DNA of 64,000 bases, taken from the NCBI RefSeq assembly GCF_001685355.1, contig NZ_CP016438.1:3472001-3536000 (forward strand), in the 5' to 3' direction. Of the stretch, positions 35,879 to 47,143 are shown piece by piece; position 1 is the first letter of the stretch; the number at the start of each line of letters is the position of its first letter. The notes under the pieces were generated by a model. That model did no database searches, was not told the DNA's origin, and was given only the letters and a program-made list of their open reading frames with translations. Source of the stretch: Streptomyces lincolnensis. Lineage in GTDB: Bacteria; Actinomycetota; Actinomycetes; Streptomycetales; Streptomycetaceae. The position numbers and the translations under genes were made by a program.

Positions 35879-36760
35879 TCAGCCCTTGGCCACCAGCTGC
35901 ACGTCGAGCTCGATCCGGATGCTCGGCCCGACCACCGCGATCCCCCGGGCCAGCATCGACTGCCAGCTCACCGTGAAGTCGTCGCGGTGCAGCTCCGTCG
36001 TGGCCCGGCAGGCCGCGCGCAGCTCGCCCTCCATGCCGTTGCCGAGCCCGAGGTACTCCGTGTCGAGCGTCACCGTCCGTGTCACCCCGTGCAACGACAG
36101 CGCCCCCGTGACCGCCCACCGGTTGCCGCCCTTGTGCGTGCACCGCTCGCTGTAGAACTCCAGCGTCGGAAAGCGCCGCACGTCCAGGAAGTCCGCCGAC
36201 CGCAGATGGTCGTCGCGCATCCTGACGTTGGTGTCGATGGACGCCGCGTCGATCACCACGTGCATCGCCGAGTGCTCCACCGGGTCGGCGATCCGCACCG
36301 CCCCCGCGAAGGAGTTGAAGCGGCCGTGGATCCGCGCCAGCCCGATGTGCCGCGCGGTGAACCCGATCGAGGAGTGCGCGGGCTCGACCTCCCAGTCCCC
36401 GGGCGCGGGCAGCTCCGCGGGCCGGGCGACCTGGAGGGTGACGTCACCGAGCGAGGCGAGCGAGTTCTCCGTGACCGTCGCACTCGCCCGGTACGGCGTG
36501 TATCCCTCGGCCGACACCGCGAGCCGGTACTCCCCTGCCGGCACCGTCGCCAGGAACGACCCGTAGGGATCCGTACCGCCGCCGACCACCTTGCGTCCCA
36601 GCGTGTCGCTGACCGCGAACTCGGCATGGGTCAGCGGCTCGTTGACCGGGTCGAGCACCCGGCAGCTGAGCACCCCGGCGCTCGGCGGGGTCCGCACCGC
36701 CGCCAGGGGACTCGTCCGTTGCACCCGGTTCGTTCGGCTTCCCAGCCAGCGACCGATCAT
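35879..36760 (-). CDS. YceI family protein with N-terminal carboxypeptidase-regulatory-like domain
   Basis: A 293-residue fusion. Residues about 30-110 form a beta-sandwich with GEYRLAVSAEGYTPYRASATVTE, typical of carboxypeptidase-regulatory or PEGA-like domains. Residues about 118-293 are YceI (WEVEPAHSSIGFTARHIGLARIHGRFNSF, RFPTLEFYSE, LSLHGVTRTVTLD), a lipocalin-like barrel that binds polyisoprenoids. There is no signal peptide, so the protein appears cytosolic. AGGGG eight bases before the ATG supports the start. Confidence 0.85.
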   Translation of the reverse strand: MIGRWLGSRTNRVQRTSPLAAVRTPPSAGVLSCRVLDPVNEPLTHAEFAVSDTLGRKVVGGGTDPYGSFLATVPAGEYRLAVSAEGYTPYRASATVTENSLASLGDVTLQVARPAELPAPGDWEVEPAHSSIGFTARHIGLARIHGRFNSFAGAVRIADPVEHSAMHVVIDAASIDTNVRMRDDHLRSADFLDVRRFPTLEFYSERCTHKGGNRWAVTGALSLHGVTRTVTLDTEYLGLGNGMEGELRAACRATTELHRDDFTVSWQSMLARGIAVVGPSIRIELDVQLVAKG

Positions 36761-36876
36761 CTACGACACCCCTGCACGACTCGACATCATCCGTTGCCGA
36801 AGAGGCATTCGACCACCGATGGTGCTTGCGGGGCAACACGCGGTCACATCGCGGGAAGCCGACGCATGCGGGCACC

Positions 36877-36952
36877 TGCCGGCACTGTGCGCATCCGCCG
36901 GCATCTGTGCGCACCTGCGGGCATCTGTGCGCACCCGCAGGCACTGCGCACC
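36877..36952. repeat. 20-bp minisatellite between YceI and NAT genes
   Basis: Four consecutive units of CGCCGGCATCTGTGCGCACC type, 19, 20, 20 and 17 bp long. The array ends 11 bp before the stop codon of the NAT gene and fills most of the gap upstream of it. Confidence 0.85.
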
Positions 36953-36963
36953 CGTGGCCCGAA

Positions 36964-37815
36964 TCAGCCGTTCGCGCCGCTGTTCCGCACCGTCGGGACG
37001 GCGTCCAGCTCGATACCGAACCGGTCCCGGTAGACGGCCAGCACCTCCTCGTCCGTGGTCAACTCCCGCTCCTCCCGCCTCCCGTCGGCGTCCGTCGTCT
37101 TGAAGGTGCGGCCGCTGAGCGTGATCCGCCCTCCGTCCCGCGTCACCCGGGAGCACACCAGTGACTGGGTGAAGTGCGAGGCCGGTGACGTGCTGTGCCA
37201 CCACGCCCCGGCCACGAAGTCACCGAGCACCCGGGGCCGCACCTCCAGGCGGTACTGCGGCCTGCCGTTCACGACGACGTCCAGGTCGGCCGCCTGGGCC
37301 ACGTCGTGTCCGCCCCGCACCCCCGCCCGGTCCGGCCCCGCCTCGACGATCCGGAACGTGCCGCCGGGATCCTCCTGCTCTCCTCTCTCCCCGAACGCCA
37401 GCGGATGATGGCTGTGCGCCCCGAACCCGACGTCGGCCAGCCACTCGCCCGCGTCCACGGTCCCGACCCGCAGCGCGAGATGGTCGTACGGAATCCCGAG
37501 CCGCCCCTCCTCCGCGTACACCCGCGCCGCGAGCAGCGTGACCTCGAAACCGAGCGCGGCGAGCAACATCCCGAAGGCGCCGTTGAGTTCGTAGCAGAAC
37601 CCACCCCGCCGCGCCCCCACCACCTTGTCCAGCAGGTGTTTCTCCTCCAGCACGATCTCCTCACCGAGGTGGACCGACAGGTTCTCGAAGGGCACGGCCC
37701 GCAGATGGCGCACCTGCAACTCGCGCAGCGCGCCGGCGGTGGCACCGGCCCTGTCGGCGGACCACTGCTCGATGCCCAGGCGGCGGAGATACGCGTCGAC
37801 CTCTGTGGAGTTCAT
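36964..37815 (-). CDS. arylamine N-acetyltransferase
   Basis: A 283-residue NAT that moves acetyl groups from acetyl-CoA to arylamines or hydrazines, or a NAT-fold amide synthase. The Cys-His-Asp triad is C74 (GGFCYELN), H112 (YDHLAL) and D128 (WLADVGFG), all in canonical context with the VPFENLSVHLG opening. The frame continues upstream into comEC, but the family start is this ATG, 4 bp after the comEC stop. No polyketide cluster is nearby, which favours a xenobiotic-type NAT. Confidence 0.93.
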   Translation of the reverse strand: MNSTEVDAYLRRLGIEQWSADRAGATAGALRELQVRHLRAVPFENLSVHLGEEIVLEEKHLLDKVVGARRGGFCYELNGAFGMLLAALGFEVTLLAARVYAEEGRLGIPYDHLALRVGTVDAGEWLADVGFGAHSHHPLAFGERGEQEDPGGTFRIVEAGPDRAGVRGGHDVAQAADLDVVVNGRPQYRLEVRPRVLGDFVAGAWWHSTSPASHFTQSLVCSRVTRDGGRITLSGRTFKTTDADGRREERELTTDEEVLAVYRDRFGIELDAVPTVRNSGANG

Positions 37816-37819
37816 GTCC

Positions 37820-40678
37820 TCAGTCTCGCGCCACCCGAAGGTCTCCGCCGCCCGCACCGGCAACCGCGAGCGCCCCGTCCCGGTCGGTCCGCAGCACCAC
37901 CGCGCCTCCGGCCCGCAGTGCCGCGACCGTACTGGGGGCAGGGTGGCCGTAGGTGTTGTCGGCGCCCGTCGAGATGAGTGCCAGCCGCGGGGCCACCCAC
38001 CGTATGAGCTCGGGATCCTGGTAGGCCGACCCGTGGTGGGCGACCTTGAGCACATCCACCCCGCCCAGTCGCGGGCCCGCCGGTGATCTCAACAGGGCCT
38101 GCTGCGCCGGGGGTTCGAGATCGCCGAGGAGCAGGAACCGCAGCCCGCCCGAGCGCACCAGCATCGCCACGCTGGCGTCGTTCGGCCCCTCCGGCACCGG
38201 CGCCGGGCCCGTCGGCGGCCACAGCACCTCCCAGGACAGCTCCCCGCTGCGCCGCCGCTCACCCGCCAGGGTGGACGTCACGGGAACGCTCCTGGCCGCC
38301 GCCTCCCTTCTCACGAACTCGGCCTGGTCCGCGGGCTCTTCGAACCCGGTCGTCTCGATCGCCCCCACCGAGCGTCCGCGCAGCACCCCGGGCAGCCCCG
38401 CCACATGGTCGGCGTGGAAGTGGGTCAGCACGACCAGCGGAATCCTGGTGATGCCGAGCGTGCGCAGACAGTGGTCGACGAGCTTCGGATCGGGCCCCGC
38501 GTCCACGACCACCCCCGTGCCCTCGCCCGCCGCGAGGACCGCCGCGTCACCCTGCCCCACGTCACACATCGCCAACCGCCAGCCGGGCGGCGGCCAGCCC
38601 GTGATCACTCGGGTCAGCGGCGGCGGCTGCACCATCACCAGCAGGAGCAGCAGCCCGCAGATCCCGCACAGCCACGGATGACCGAGCAGCCGCCGGCCCA
38701 CCAGCAGGACGACCGCCGTGACGAGGCCGAGCAGGGCCGCTCCCGCCCAGGTGTCCGGCCAGTCCACTCCCCCGCCGGGCAGCGCCGCCCCGGTACGGGC
38801 GGTCTCCGCGATCCACTCGGCGGGCCAACTCGCGCACCAGGCCAGCGCCTTGGCCACCGGCATCACCAGGGGCGCCGTCGCCAGCGCCGCGAAGCCCAGC
38901 ACGGTGGCCGGCGCGACCGCGAACTCCACCAACAGGTTGCACGGCACCGCCACCAGGCTCACCCGCGCCGACAGCACGGCCACCACCGGCGCGCACAGGG
39001 CCTGCGCGGCGGCCGCCGCGGCCAACGCCTCCGCCAGACGCGGCGGCACCCGGCGCCGTCTCAGCGCGAGGCTCCACCGGGGCGCCAGAGTGAGCAGAGC
39101 GCCGGTGGCCAGCACGGAGAGCAGGAAGCCGTAACTCCGCGCCAGCCACGGGTCGTACAGCACCAGGAGCAGGACGGCCGTCGCCAGCGCCGGGATCAGT
39201 GACTTCCGGCGTCCCGTCGCGAGCGCGAGCAGCGCGACGCCTCCGCAGGCCGCGGCCCGCAGCACACTCGGGTCCGGTCGGCACACGACGACGAACGCCA
39301 GGGTGAGCACGCCGCCGGCCACCGCCGTCCCCCGCAGCGACAGTCCGACACGGGGCGCGAGCCCTCGGCGCTCGACGTGCTGGGCCAGTCCGGGCGGCCC
39401 GATGAGCAGGGCCAGGATGATCGTGAGATTGCTGCCGGACACGGCGAGCGTGTGGGCGAGATCGGTCTCCTTGAACGCCTCGTCCAGTTCCGGAGTGATC
39501 CGCGCGGTGTCCCCGACCACCAGCCCCGGCAGCAGCGCCCGGGCATCCGCCGACAGCGCGTCCGTGGCCTCCCGCAGCCCCGCGCGCAACCGCCCCGCGA
39601 ACCGCTGCGCCCCCGGCGGCTCCCCCATCACCTCCGGCGCCGCCCGGCCCCGCACCCGCAGCACGGCGGCCACCCGGTCGCCTCCCACGGCGGCGGGCAC
39701 CAACCGCGCGCTCACCCGCAACCGCGTGGACGGCAACAGCCCCAGCCAGGGGGAACGCCCCGGCCCCTCGGCCGCCGGGCGCGCACCGGACGCCGCGGCT
39801 CCGGCCTCGGACCCACCCGATCCGCTCGATCCACTCGATCCACTCGATCCACTCGATCCGTCGACGCCCGATCCGCCACCAACCGATCCGCCGCCGCTCC
39901 TGTCCCGCGCATCGACGATCACCAGCACCGGCGTCCGCGTCGCCACCGTCCTCCCGTCCACTCCCTCGACGCGTCGCACCTCGGCGTTGATCAGTACGGA
40001 CGTCGGTGCCGCGTGGTTCCCGACGATCCGAGGCCGGGTGAGCCGGGGATCTGAGGTCACCTCGATCTCGACGGTCGCCGTGGCGTACTCCCGCGCCAGC
40101 GCGGGCACCGGCCCCCGCCGCAGATCGGCCCCGTGCAGCCCGGCCGACACCGCCGCCGCCCCGACACAGAGCAGCACGGCGGCGACCGACGCACGCGCCC
40201 AGGCGACCCGAGCGGACCAGGCACCGGGCGAGGTACCCCTCGCGGGATTCGGAGTGTCCCGCGCAGGGTCCGAGGTGCCTCCGCCGCGAGCCACTGCGCC
40301 TCCCGCGGACACCGAGGCCCCTCCCGCCGGCGCCAACCGCACCCGCGAGGCCACGAGAAGAGCCCCGGCCACGACAAGACACCCGAACGCGAGCCCGGCC
40401 GTCCACCCCGGCGAGGCGCCCAGCGTCAACGCGGCCGTGGCCCAGGCCGCCAGGGCCGGCGGCACGAGCCGTAGATCCGCCGGCCCCTCCTGCCGTGGGT
40501 GCGCCGCCCCGAGCCGTCCCCCAGAACCGGCGTGGACAGCCGAGCGGGACCGGGACGCGTCCTGCCCGAAGGGCACGCCGTGCTCAGACAGCACGTCCGG
40601 CTCGGGCAGCACGTCCGGCCTGGGCAGCACGTCCGGCTCGGACCGCGCACCGGCGAGGTGCCTCCCCGCGGCGCTCAT
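37820..40678 (-). CDS. comEC: ComEC/Rec2 family DNA-uptake membrane channel
   Basis: A 952-residue polytopic protein. The N-terminus is unusual, with PDVLPRPDVLPEPDVLSE repeats before the first helices. A DUF4131 domain, whose loop holds a Gly-Ser array, precedes the Competence channel domain (about eight helices). The C-terminal third is an MBL-fold domain with LTHFHADHVAGLPGVL and VLKVAHHGSAYQDPEL. ComEC passes single-stranded DNA into competent cells, but streptomycetes are not known to be naturally competent. The ATG overlaps the comEA stop by 4 bp. Confidence 0.9.
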   Translation of the reverse strand: MSAAGRHLAGARSEPDVLPRPDVLPEPDVLSEHGVPFGQDASRSRSAVHAGSGGRLGAAHPRQEGPADLRLVPPALAAWATAALTLGASPGWTAGLAFGCLVVAGALLVASRVRLAPAGGASVSAGGAVARGGGTSDPARDTPNPARGTSPGAWSARVAWARASVAAVLLCVGAAAVSAGLHGADLRRGPVPALAREYATATVEIEVTSDPRLTRPRIVGNHAAPTSVLINAEVRRVEGVDGRTVATRTPVLVIVDARDRSGGGSVGGGSGVDGSSGSSGSSGSSGSGGSEAGAAASGARPAAEGPGRSPWLGLLPSTRLRVSARLVPAAVGGDRVAAVLRVRGRAAPEVMGEPPGAQRFAGRLRAGLREATDALSADARALLPGLVVGDTARITPELDEAFKETDLAHTLAVSGSNLTIILALLIGPPGLAQHVERRGLAPRVGLSLRGTAVAGGVLTLAFVVVCRPDPSVLRAAACGGVALLALATGRRKSLIPALATAVLLLVLYDPWLARSYGFLLSVLATGALLTLAPRWSLALRRRRVPPRLAEALAAAAAAQALCAPVVAVLSARVSLVAVPCNLLVEFAVAPATVLGFAALATAPLVMPVAKALAWCASWPAEWIAETARTGAALPGGGVDWPDTWAGAALLGLVTAVVLLVGRRLLGHPWLCGICGLLLLLVMVQPPPLTRVITGWPPPGWRLAMCDVGQGDAAVLAAGEGTGVVVDAGPDPKLVDHCLRTLGITRIPLVVLTHFHADHVAGLPGVLRGRSVGAIETTGFEEPADQAEFVRREAAARSVPVTSTLAGERRRSGELSWEVLWPPTGPAPVPEGPNDASVAMLVRSGGLRFLLLGDLEPPAQQALLRSPAGPRLGGVDVLKVAHHGSAYQDPELIRWVAPRLALISTGADNTYGHPAPSTVAALRAGGAVVLRTDRDGALAVAGAGGGDLRVARD
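39818..39862. repeat. 9-bp coding microsatellite in comEC
   Basis: CGATCCACT occurs three times exactly with a degenerate unit on each side. It encodes a Gly-Ser-Ser array in the extracellular DUF4131 loop, so length changes would stay in frame. Confidence 0.85.
40591..40644. repeat. 18-bp coding repeat in the comEC N-terminus
   Basis: Three units of AGCACGTCCGGCTCGGGC type encode a Pro-Asp-Val-Leu-Pro-x motif repeated in the extended N-terminus of ComEC. Confidence 0.85.
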
Positions 40679-41772
40679 GGCCGTACGAGATTCCGCAGAT
40701 CGGCGAAGCGCCGGTCGCCGATGCCGTTGACCTCGCGCAACTCGTCCACCGAGCGGAAACCACCGTGCTGCGTCCGGTAGTCGAGGATGTGCTGGGCCAG
40801 CACGGGCCCGACGCCGGGAAGCGTGTCGAGCTGGTCCACGGTCGCCGTGTTGAGGGAGACGGGCGCCGCCGGTGCCACGCCCCCCGCCGGGCCTCCCGAA
40901 CCGCCCACCCCACTCGCGCCCCCGACGGCCGTACCAGCCACGCCGGGTGCCGCCACCGCCGCAGGGCCGCCGACGACCACCTGCTCGCCGTCGACGAGGA
41001 AGCGGGCACGGTTGAGGCCGTCCGTGTTCGTCCCGGACTTCACCCCACCGGCCGCACGCAAGGCGTCGGTGACCCGTGAGCCGGCCGGTAGACGATGCAC
41101 CCCGGGCTCGCGGACCTTGCCGCTGACGTCCACGACGATCTCGGCACCCGCCGTGGCCCCGCCACCAGGCGCGCCCGGTGGACCCACCGATCCGCCCGGC
41201 ACCGCGGTCGCGCCGTGCCCCTTCTCCTCGTACGGCCGTACCGCCCGCACCACCTCGGGCGCACTGACGGCCTCGGTCCGGCCGCTCCAGAAGTGCAGCA
41301 CGGCGAACGCGGCGGCGACCACGAGCAGCACCGAGAGCGCGAGCACACCCCGCCGCTCCAGACCGCACCGCGTCTGGAGCCACACCGGCATCCGCTCCCG
41401 CAGCGCGAGCCCGACTCCCCACCGCGGGCCGTCCGCTGCCCCGGCAACGCCGCCGGCGCGGGCCCCACCACCGACGCCATGGACCTCGCGGTCGGCCTCA
41501 CGGGCGACCTCAACACCCGTTTCCCTGACACCCGGTTCCCCCACACCCGGTTCGGCGAACAACGCCTCTGCCCGCTGCCGAAGCGCCTCCGCCGACGCCT
41601 GCCGGCCCCGGTACCGAACCCCGGATCGGGGCCGCGCGGGCGACGGTCGCCCGCGAGAGGGTGAACGGTGATGACGGGCCCGGCCGTCGGAGGCGGGCCC
41701 GCGTCCCGGGCCACTGGTCGCAACGGCTGTACGTGAACGTGATCGAAGTGCCATGCGCCGAGGATCGGGCAC
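40675..41772 (-). CDS. comEA: ComEA family helix-hairpin-helix DNA-binding protein
   Basis: A 365-residue bitopic protein. An Arg-rich cytosolic N-terminus of about 140 residues precedes one transmembrane helix (LALSVLLVVAAAFAVLHFW). Outside follow an SLBB domain (IVVDVSGKVREPGVHRLPAGSRVTDAL), a Gly/Pro linker and a C-terminal double HhH (VSLNTATVDQLDTLPGVGPVLAQHILDY). It would bind DNA at the cell surface for ComEC. The long N-terminal extension is typical of Streptomyces forms. The GTG has AAGG seven bases upstream. Confidence 0.9.
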   Translation of the reverse strand: MPDPRRMALRSRSRTAVATSGPGRGPASDGRARHHRSPSRGRPSPARPRSGVRYRGRQASAEALRQRAEALFAEPGVGEPGVRETGVEVAREADREVHGVGGGARAGGVAGAADGPRWGVGLALRERMPVWLQTRCGLERRGVLALSVLLVVAAAFAVLHFWSGRTEAVSAPEVVRAVRPYEEKGHGATAVPGGSVGPPGAPGGGATAGAEIVVDVSGKVREPGVHRLPAGSRVTDALRAAGGVKSGTNTDGLNRARFLVDGEQVVVGGPAAVAAPGVAGTAVGGASGVGGSGGPAGGVAPAAPVSLNTATVDQLDTLPGVGPVLAQHILDYRTQHGGFRSVDELREVNGIGDRRFADLRNLVRP

Positions 41773-41857
41773 ACCGGCACCTTCGCGATGATCTTGGTCA
41801 ATTCCCGGGGATTACCGCCCGGTTGTGGATAACTCCGTCACCCTCACGAGTGATCGA

Positions 41858-41909
41858 GCCGGTGGAGCGAACCGGTGGGACGAGCCGGTGGAACAAGTCG
41901 GTGGAACAA
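41858..41909. repeat. 13-bp tandem repeat upstream of comEA
   Basis: Four head-to-tail units of GCCGGTGGAACAA type (41858, 41871, 41884, 41897). They lie 86 bp upstream of the comEA start, in the gap after degV. Confidence 0.85.
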
Positions 41910-41939
41910 GTCGAGTGATCCACCTGAACGACCGACCAG

Positions 41940-41957
41940 GACCGGCGACCGCCGGTC
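41940..41957 (-). terminator. hairpin directly after the degV stop
   Basis: GACCGGCG/CGCCGGTC with a 2-nt centre, touching the degV stop codon. It lacks a T run but fits a streptomycete terminator. Confidence 0.5.
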
Positions 41958-42803
41958 TCACCGCGGCGAGACCACGACTCCCAGCAGTCCGGGCCCGGTG
42001 TGCGCCCCGATCACCGCCCCCACCTCGCTCACATGCAGATCGGCGAGGCCCGGCACCCGCGCCCGCAGCCGGTCCGCCAGGGCCGACGCCCGGTCGGGGG
42101 CCGCGAGATGGTGGACAGCGATGTCGACCTGCGCGCTGCCCGCCCGGTCGGCCACGATCTCCTCCAGACGGGCGATGGCCTTCGACGCCGTCCGCACCTT
42201 CTCCAGCGGCTCGATCCGACCGCCGTCGAGTTGCAGCAGCGGCTTCACGGAGAGCGCGGAGCCGAACAGGGCCTGCGCGGCCCCGATCCGGCCGCCGCGG
42301 CGCAGAAAGTCGAGGGTGTCGACGTAGAAGTAGGCGGAGGTCCCCGCTGCCCGTTTCTCCGCCGCCGTGACGGCCTCGTCCACCGTGCCGCCCGACTCCG
42401 CCACCTCGGCCGCCGCGAGCGCGCAGAAGCCGAGCGCCATCGCGACCATCCCGGTGTCCACCACCCGCACCGGCACCGGTGCCTCGCGCGCCGCCACGAC
42501 GGCCGCGTCGTAGGTGCCGGAGAGCTCGGCGGACAGATGCAGGGAGACGATGCCGGTGGCGCCCGCTTCGGCGACCTTGCGATAGGTCTCCGCGAACAGC
42601 TGCGGACTGGGCCGCGAGGTGGTGACGGGCCGCCGCTTCTGAAGCGCCTGGGCCAGTGAACGGGTCGAGATCTCGGTGCCCTCGTCGAGCGCCTGGTCGC
42701 CGAGGACCACGGTCAGCGGCACCGTGGTGATGCCGTGGCGCTCCATCGTCCGCTGCGGCAGGTAGGCCGTTGAATCCGTGACGATCGCGACATGGCGGGA
42801 CAT
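41958..42803 (-). CDS. DegV family fatty-acid-binding protein
   Basis: A 281-residue DegV-fold protein, related to the FakB subunits that present fatty acids to a kinase. Diagnostic are the opening HVAIVTDSTAYLP, TSRPSPQLFAETYRKV, ISLHLSAELSGTYDAA and VRVVDTGMVAMALGF. No FakA partner is nearby. The start has TAACCT 7 nt upstream and no Shine-Dalgarno, suggesting a leaderless mRNA. Confidence 0.92.
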   Translation of the reverse strand: MSRHVAIVTDSTAYLPQRTMERHGITTVPLTVVLGDQALDEGTEISTRSLAQALQKRRPVTTSRPSPQLFAETYRKVAEAGATGIVSLHLSAELSGTYDAAVVAAREAPVPVRVVDTGMVAMALGFCALAAAEVAESGGTVDEAVTAAEKRAAGTSAYFYVDTLDFLRRGGRIGAAQALFGSALSVKPLLQLDGGRIEPLEKVRTASKAIARLEEIVADRAGSAQVDIAVHHLAAPDRASALADRLRARVPGLADLHVSEVGAVIGAHTGPGLLGVVVSPR

Positions 42804-42810
42804 GAGCTGG

Positions 42811-42816
42811 AGGTTA
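42811..42816 (-). promoter_or_regulatory. -10 element TAACCT, leaderless start of degV gene
   Basis: On the minus strand TAACCT is followed by seven bases and the ATG. Confidence 0.5.
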
Positions 42817-42874
42817 CCTGCCGTAGCGCCCGGGCGGCAGCCCGGCCCCTCTCACCTGGACTCCAGTGTCCGGA

Positions 42875-43615
42875 TCAAGTCGTGCTCTCGGGGCGGGTCT
42901 TCTTCTGCCAGGGATAGGTGGGACGCGGGCTCGGCGGGGTGATGGCCGGCCGCGCGGGCTCACCGGCGGGGCGGTCCTCGGTCGCCTCCGGCCAGGTCTG
43001 CCGGTCCGTGGCTCCGGCGGCACCGGGGGCCTCCGGCCACGAGGGCGGCGGTGTGGTGGCCGTGGGCTCCGCGGTCGTCCAGTGCCGCAGTGCTCCCGCC
43101 TCCACGTCGATCTGCGTGCTCAGGGACTCCAGGTCGTCGTCGGCGAACCGGTGGGCCCGGTCACGGGCCGCCCAGCGCAGCGAGTCCGCCGACTTGGTGA
43201 TGCGCGTGGTGCGCTCACGCAGGGCGGGCAGCCGCTCGGCGAGGGTGGCGCGGTCGGGTTCGGACTCCAGCCGGCGCAGTTCGGCGTCCAGCTCGTGTCC
43301 GTGGGCGCTGAGGCGCTCGAAGAGCCCGAGGGACTCCTTGAGGGACTCGTCCTCGGCCACGCCCGCGTGCAGCGCGTCCTGAGTGGCGCGCATCGAGGTG
43401 CGCAGCTTCAGCCGCAGCTGGGCGATCTCGCCCGCCGGACCGAGCTGGGCGAAGGACTTGGCGCGCAGCGTGTGGTCCTCGACGGTGCGCCGGGCCTGGG
43501 TGATGGTGCGGTCCACCCCGCGCTTGGCGGCGCCGACCGCCTTCACCGTCGCGTAGGCGCCGAGCACCACGAGGAGCACGAAGAGCAGGGTGACTACGGC
43601 GATCACTGCTTCCAC
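42875..43615 (-). CDS. membrane-anchored coiled-coil protein, function unknown
   Basis: A 246-residue protein with a single N-terminal transmembrane helix (VEAVIAVVTLLFVLLVVLGAY), a long helical region with heptad-like charge patterns (about 30-175, KSFAQLGPAGEIAQLRLKLR, LESEPDRATLAERLPALRERTT) and a Pro/Thr-rich tail ending PRPTYPWQKKTRPEST. The arrangement suggests a cytosolic coiled coil tethered to the membrane. GGAGGAG close before the GTG strongly supports this start over a longer frame. It is a conserved Streptomyces-type hypothetical. Confidence 0.75.
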   Translation of the reverse strand: MEAVIAVVTLLFVLLVVLGAYATVKAVGAAKRGVDRTITQARRTVEDHTLRAKSFAQLGPAGEIAQLRLKLRTSMRATQDALHAGVAEDESLKESLGLFERLSAHGHELDAELRRLESEPDRATLAERLPALRERTTRITKSADSLRWAARDRAHRFADDDLESLSTQIDVEAGALRHWTTAEPTATTPPPSWPEAPGAAGATDRQTWPEATEDRPAGEPARPAITPPSPRPTYPWQKKTRPESTT

Positions 43616-43823
43616 GAACTCCTCCTCGAACCGGTCACGGCACGTTCCGCGCCGCTCTTCCACGGTAAACGCAACAGGCAGGTCCGGAGTTCCACCAGAA
43701 CCCCGAACCTGCCCGTAGGGGACCACCCCGAGACACCCACGCCCCGGCCGCGATCCCGCCGCTTGCACCTACGCCGAATACGCCTGGGCCGAAACGCTCA
43801 CACCAGGACGATCACGCTCAAGA

Positions 43824-46694
<2,871 letters not shown>

Positions 46695-46749
46695 GATCCT
46701 CAAAGCTCCATCGATCGTCTCTGCCAGCGGCTGTGACACTCGGGAAACG

Positions 46750-46774
46750 AAAAATCCCCTCGCACAGGAGGGGA
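46750..46774 (-). terminator. leuS attenuator (intrinsic terminator)
   Basis: Read on the minus strand, TCCCCTC pairs with GAGGGGA around a 6-nt loop and is followed by five T residues. It lies between the leader peptide and leuS, so it should end transcription unless the ribosome stalls in the leader. Confidence 0.85.
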
Positions 46775-46819
46775 CGCCGCGCCGATGCCGACCTGCCGTT
46801 CACCGGCGGTCGGGACTGA

Positions 46820-46858
46820 TCAGCGCGGCCCGCTAAGCAGAAGGCGTACGGCACGCAT
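46820..46858 (-). CDS. leucine leader peptide of leuS
   Basis: Thirteen codons encode MRAVRLLLSGPR followed by TGA. Three consecutive leucine codons (CTT CTG CTT), two of them rare in high-GC DNA, act as a leucine sensor. Downstream RNA can form CCGACC/GGTCGG before the attenuator, while GCCGCGC inside the leader is complementary to GCGCGGC just before the terminator, giving two exclusive structures. TACCCT stands 6 nt before the ATG, so the leader mRNA is probably leaderless. Confidence 0.85.
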   Translation of the reverse strand: MRAVRLLLSGPR

Positions 46859-46864
46859 GGCGTT

Positions 46865-46870
46865 AGGGTA
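46865..46870 (-). promoter_or_regulatory. -10 element TACCCT of the leuS leader
   Basis: TACCCT, then AACGCC, then the ATG of the leader peptide, on the minus strand. Confidence 0.6.
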
Positions 46871-47143
46871 CCGCAGCCGTTGAGCAAGCCGCGACGCGCT
46901 TACGTATGCCTTCTTGGCACCGGGTGCCGCCTCGCCACCGACGTCGAGTACGACCGCCCCACGCCCGACAGGAGCTGAACCAAGGTCAATGATTACCCGG
47001 CGTAACAGCCACTAAGGGACATCACAACAGCCTCATTGTCGTTTGATAACAGCGCAATAACTCAAACCTCGTACCCATCGGTATGGCGCCACTTAGAGTG
47101 CGGCAGCGGGACCGCTTTCCCGAAACTGCTCGGAGTTGCCCCC

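Noticed and set aside
36444..36944. A minus-strand frame across the 20-bp repeat array, encoding a Cys/Arg-rich protein
   Set aside because: It overlaps the YceI gene in another frame and its composition follows the repeat. No start signal was found.
40679..41422. An N-terminal extension of ComEC
   Set aside because: It overlaps comEA in another frame. The ATGA overlap with the comEA stop marks the ComEC start.
43616..43823. A coding gene in the leuS 3' gap
   Set aside because: Only short frames without start signals. A weak GGCAGGT/ACCTGCC dyad near 43677-43721 may be a terminator but is not convincing enough to list.
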